Source of the DNA: Rattus norvegicus
Lineage: Eukaryota; Chordata; Mammalia; Rodentia; Muridae
Assembly: GCF_036323735.1 (NCBI RefSeq)
Contig: NC_086021.1
Coordinates: forward strand, 127,983,976-128,047,975
Length of the DNA: 64,000 bases
Reading direction: 5' to 3'
The position numbers and the translations under genes are program-made. The notes under the pieces were generated by a model. It ran no database searches, was not told the DNA's origin, and saw only the letters and a program-made list of their open reading frames with translations. Below, in pieces: positions 62,146-64,000 of the stretch (positions within the stretch are counted from its first letter, which is position 1; every line of letters starts with the position of its first letter).

Positions 62146-63530
62146 TTCCTCCAGATTTTCAAGTTTTGTTGAATATAGGCTTTTGTAGGATCTGATGATT
62201 TTTTTTTAATTTCTTCAGATTCTTTTGTTATGTCTCCCTTTTCATTTCTGGTTTTCTTAAATTGGATACACTCTCTGTGACCTCTGGTTAGTCTGGCTTT
62301 ATCTATCTTGTTGATTTTCTCAAAGAACCAGCTCCTGCTTTTGTTGATTCTTTGTATAGTACTTTTCATTTTTACTTGATTGATTTCAGCTCTGAGTTTG
62401 ATTATTTCCTGCCTTCTACTCCTCTTGGATTTATTTATCTCTTTTTGTTCTAGAGCTTTAAGGTGTGCTGTCAAGCTGCTCACATATGCTCTCTCCTGTT
62501 TATTTTTGCAGGCACTCAGAGCTATGAGTTTTCCTCTTAGTACCGCTTTCATTGTGTCCCATAAGTTTGGGAATGTTGTATCTTCATTTTCATTAAATTC
62601 TAAGAAGTCTTTAATTTGTTTCTTTATTTCTTCCTTGACCAAGTTGTCATTGAGTAGAGCATTGTTCAACTTCCATGTATATGTGGGCTTTCTGTCATTA
62701 TTGTTGTTATTGAAGACCAGTCTTAGTGTGTGGTGATCTGATAGGATGCATGGGATTATTTCTGTCTTCCTGTATTTCTTGAGGCCTGTTTTGTGACCGA
62801 TTATATGGTCAATTTTGGAAAAGGTTCCATGAGGTGCTGAGAAAGTATATCCTTTTGTTTTAGGATGGAATTTTCTATAAACATCTGTTAAATCCAATTG
62901 GTTCATAACTTCTGTTAGTTTCTCTACGTCTCTGTTTAATTTCTGTTTCCATGATCTGTCCAGTGATGAGATTGGGGTGTTGAAATCTTCTACTATTATA
63001 ATGTGAGGTGCAATGTGTGCTTTGAGCTTTAGTAAAGTTTCTTTTATGAATGTAGGTGCCCTTGCATTTGGAGCACAGATATTTAGGATTGAGAGTTCAT
63101 CTTGGTGGATTTTTCCTTTGATGAATATGAAGTGTCCTTCCTTATCTTTTTTAATGACTCTTGGTTGAAAGTCAATTTTATTTGCTATTAGAATGGCAAC
63201 TCCAGCTTGTTTCTTTGGGCCATTTGCTTGGAAAGTTGTTTTCCAGCCTTTTACTCTGAGGTAGTGTCTGTCTTTGTCTCTGAGGTTTGTTTCCTGCATG
63301 CAGCAAAATGCTAGGTCCTCTTTACGTATCTAGACTGTTAGTCTGTGTCTTTTTATTGGGGAATTGAGTTTGTTGATGTTGAGAGATATTAAGGAATAGT
63401 GATTGTCGTTTCCTGTTATTTTCGTTAGAGGTGGAATTATGTTTGTTCTCTCTTTTGGTTTCACTGCAAGGAAATTATATTCTTGCTTTCTGTATGGTTT
63501 AGTTTCCCTCCTTGTGTTGGAGTTTTCCAT
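62130..63530 (-). pseudogene. L1 ORF2 N-terminal part: endonuclease domain
   Basis: The ORF2 start region (PPLTKITGNDNHYSLISLNI) is followed by a frame break near 63300-63330 and then 389 open codons. These contain the AP-like endonuclease: QETNLRDKDRHYLRVKGW, the DFNTPIS segment (where the family usually has GDFNTPLS; here the Gly is Glu) and the catalytic SDHH. The open stretch then enters the region between endonuclease and RT. Confidence 0.9.
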
Positions 63531-63867
63531 CTATTATCCTTTGCAGGACTGGATTTGTATAAAGATATTGCATAAATTTGGTTTTGTCATGGAATATCTT
63601 GGTTTCTCCATCTATGTTAATTGAAAGTTTTGCTGGATACAGTAACTTGGACTGGCATTTGTGTTCTCTTAAGGTCTGTATGACATCTGTCCAGGATCTT
63701 CTGGCTTTCATAGTCTCTGGTGAGAAGTCTGGTGTAATTCTTATAGGTCTGCCTTTATATGTCACTTGACCTTTTTCCCTTACTATTTCCCTTAATATTC
63801 TTTCCTTGTTTTGTGCATTTGGTGTTTTGACTATTATGTGACAGGAGGAATTTCTCTTCTGGTCCAA
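63499..63867 (-). pseudogene. L1 ORF1 C-terminal domain
   Basis: It encodes SSCHIIVKTPNAQNKERILR and then KGRPIRITPDFSPETMKARR, the C-terminal nucleic-acid-binding domain of the ORF1 protein. The N-terminal part lies toward and beyond the window end. Its last codons precede the ORF2 start as in intact L1s. Confidence 0.88.
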
Positions 63868-64000
63868 TCTCTTTGGAGTTCTGTAGGCTTCTTTATGTTT
63901 ATGTGCCTCTCTTTCTTTAGGTTAGAGAGGTTTTCTTCTATAATTTTGTTGAATATATTTACTGGCCCCTTAAGTTGAGAGTCTTCACTTTCTTCTATAC

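Larger units (their letters stand above)
58918..64000 (-). mobile_element. L1 LINE, antisense, runs off the window end
   Basis: On minus, in element order: the C-terminal part of ORF1 (63867-63499), a short spacer, ORF2 (about 63530-59724) and a 3' UTR with the G-rich polypurine stretch (CCCTTCCCC-type on plus, about 58960-59050), ending in A-rich sequence near 58918. ORF2 is split into several frames. The 5' end lies beyond the window. It lies in STARD9 intron 3, opposite to the gene. Confidence 0.95.

Overview
This is mammalian, almost certainly rat (Rattus norvegicus), genomic DNA. It has split genes with GT/AG introns, rodent B1, B2/B3, B4 and L1 repeats, and at least eleven BC1-type ID SINEs, several with perfect target-site duplications (TSDs); such dense young ID elements are typical of rat. 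The gene order SNAP23 - LRRC57 - HAUS2 - STARD9 is the conserved order known from human 15q15 and mouse chromosome 2.

Layout. 1-14.1 kb: the last three exons of SNAP23 (+) with its 3' UTR; one intron holds a 1.66-kb pure CT tract. 14.1-17.2 kb: a short convergent intergenic stretch. 17.2-22.9 kb: LRRC57 on the minus strand, complete coding region, 239 codons in 5 coding exons. 22.5-23.0 kb: a CpG-rich head-to-head promoter shared with HAUS2. 23.0-34.3 kb: HAUS2 (+), complete, 6 coding exons, 234 codons. 35.3-45.3 kb: a full-length sense-oriented endogenous retrovirus (ERV) with LTR-gag-pro-pol-env-LTR structure. 50.6-55.7 kb: a triplicated promoter module followed by exons 1-3 of the giant kinesin gene STARD9, whose remaining exons lie beyond the window. 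58.9-64.0 kb: an antisense, decayed L1 in STARD9 intron 3, cut by the window end.

The four genes are not a pathway. SNAP23 is a plasma-membrane t-SNARE, LRRC57 a little-studied leucine-rich-repeat protein, and HAUS2 and STARD9 both act on mitotic spindle microtubules. The main accessory element is the ERV. It has betaretroviral (type-D-like) gag, dUTPase-protease with G-patch and pol, a gammaretrovirus-like Env, a tRNA-Lys primer site and, between env and the 3' LTR, a sequence that I recognise as a constitutive transport element (CTE). Its two 516-bp LTRs differ at only 4 positions by my reading, yet the body carries two ID insertions, several nonsense codons and several frameshifts, so it is not coding-competent as it stands.

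Limits: SINE boundaries without TSDs are approximate. UTR ends are inferred from poly(A) signals. Subfamily names need RepeatMasker, and orthology rests on recognised protein sequence rather than a search.
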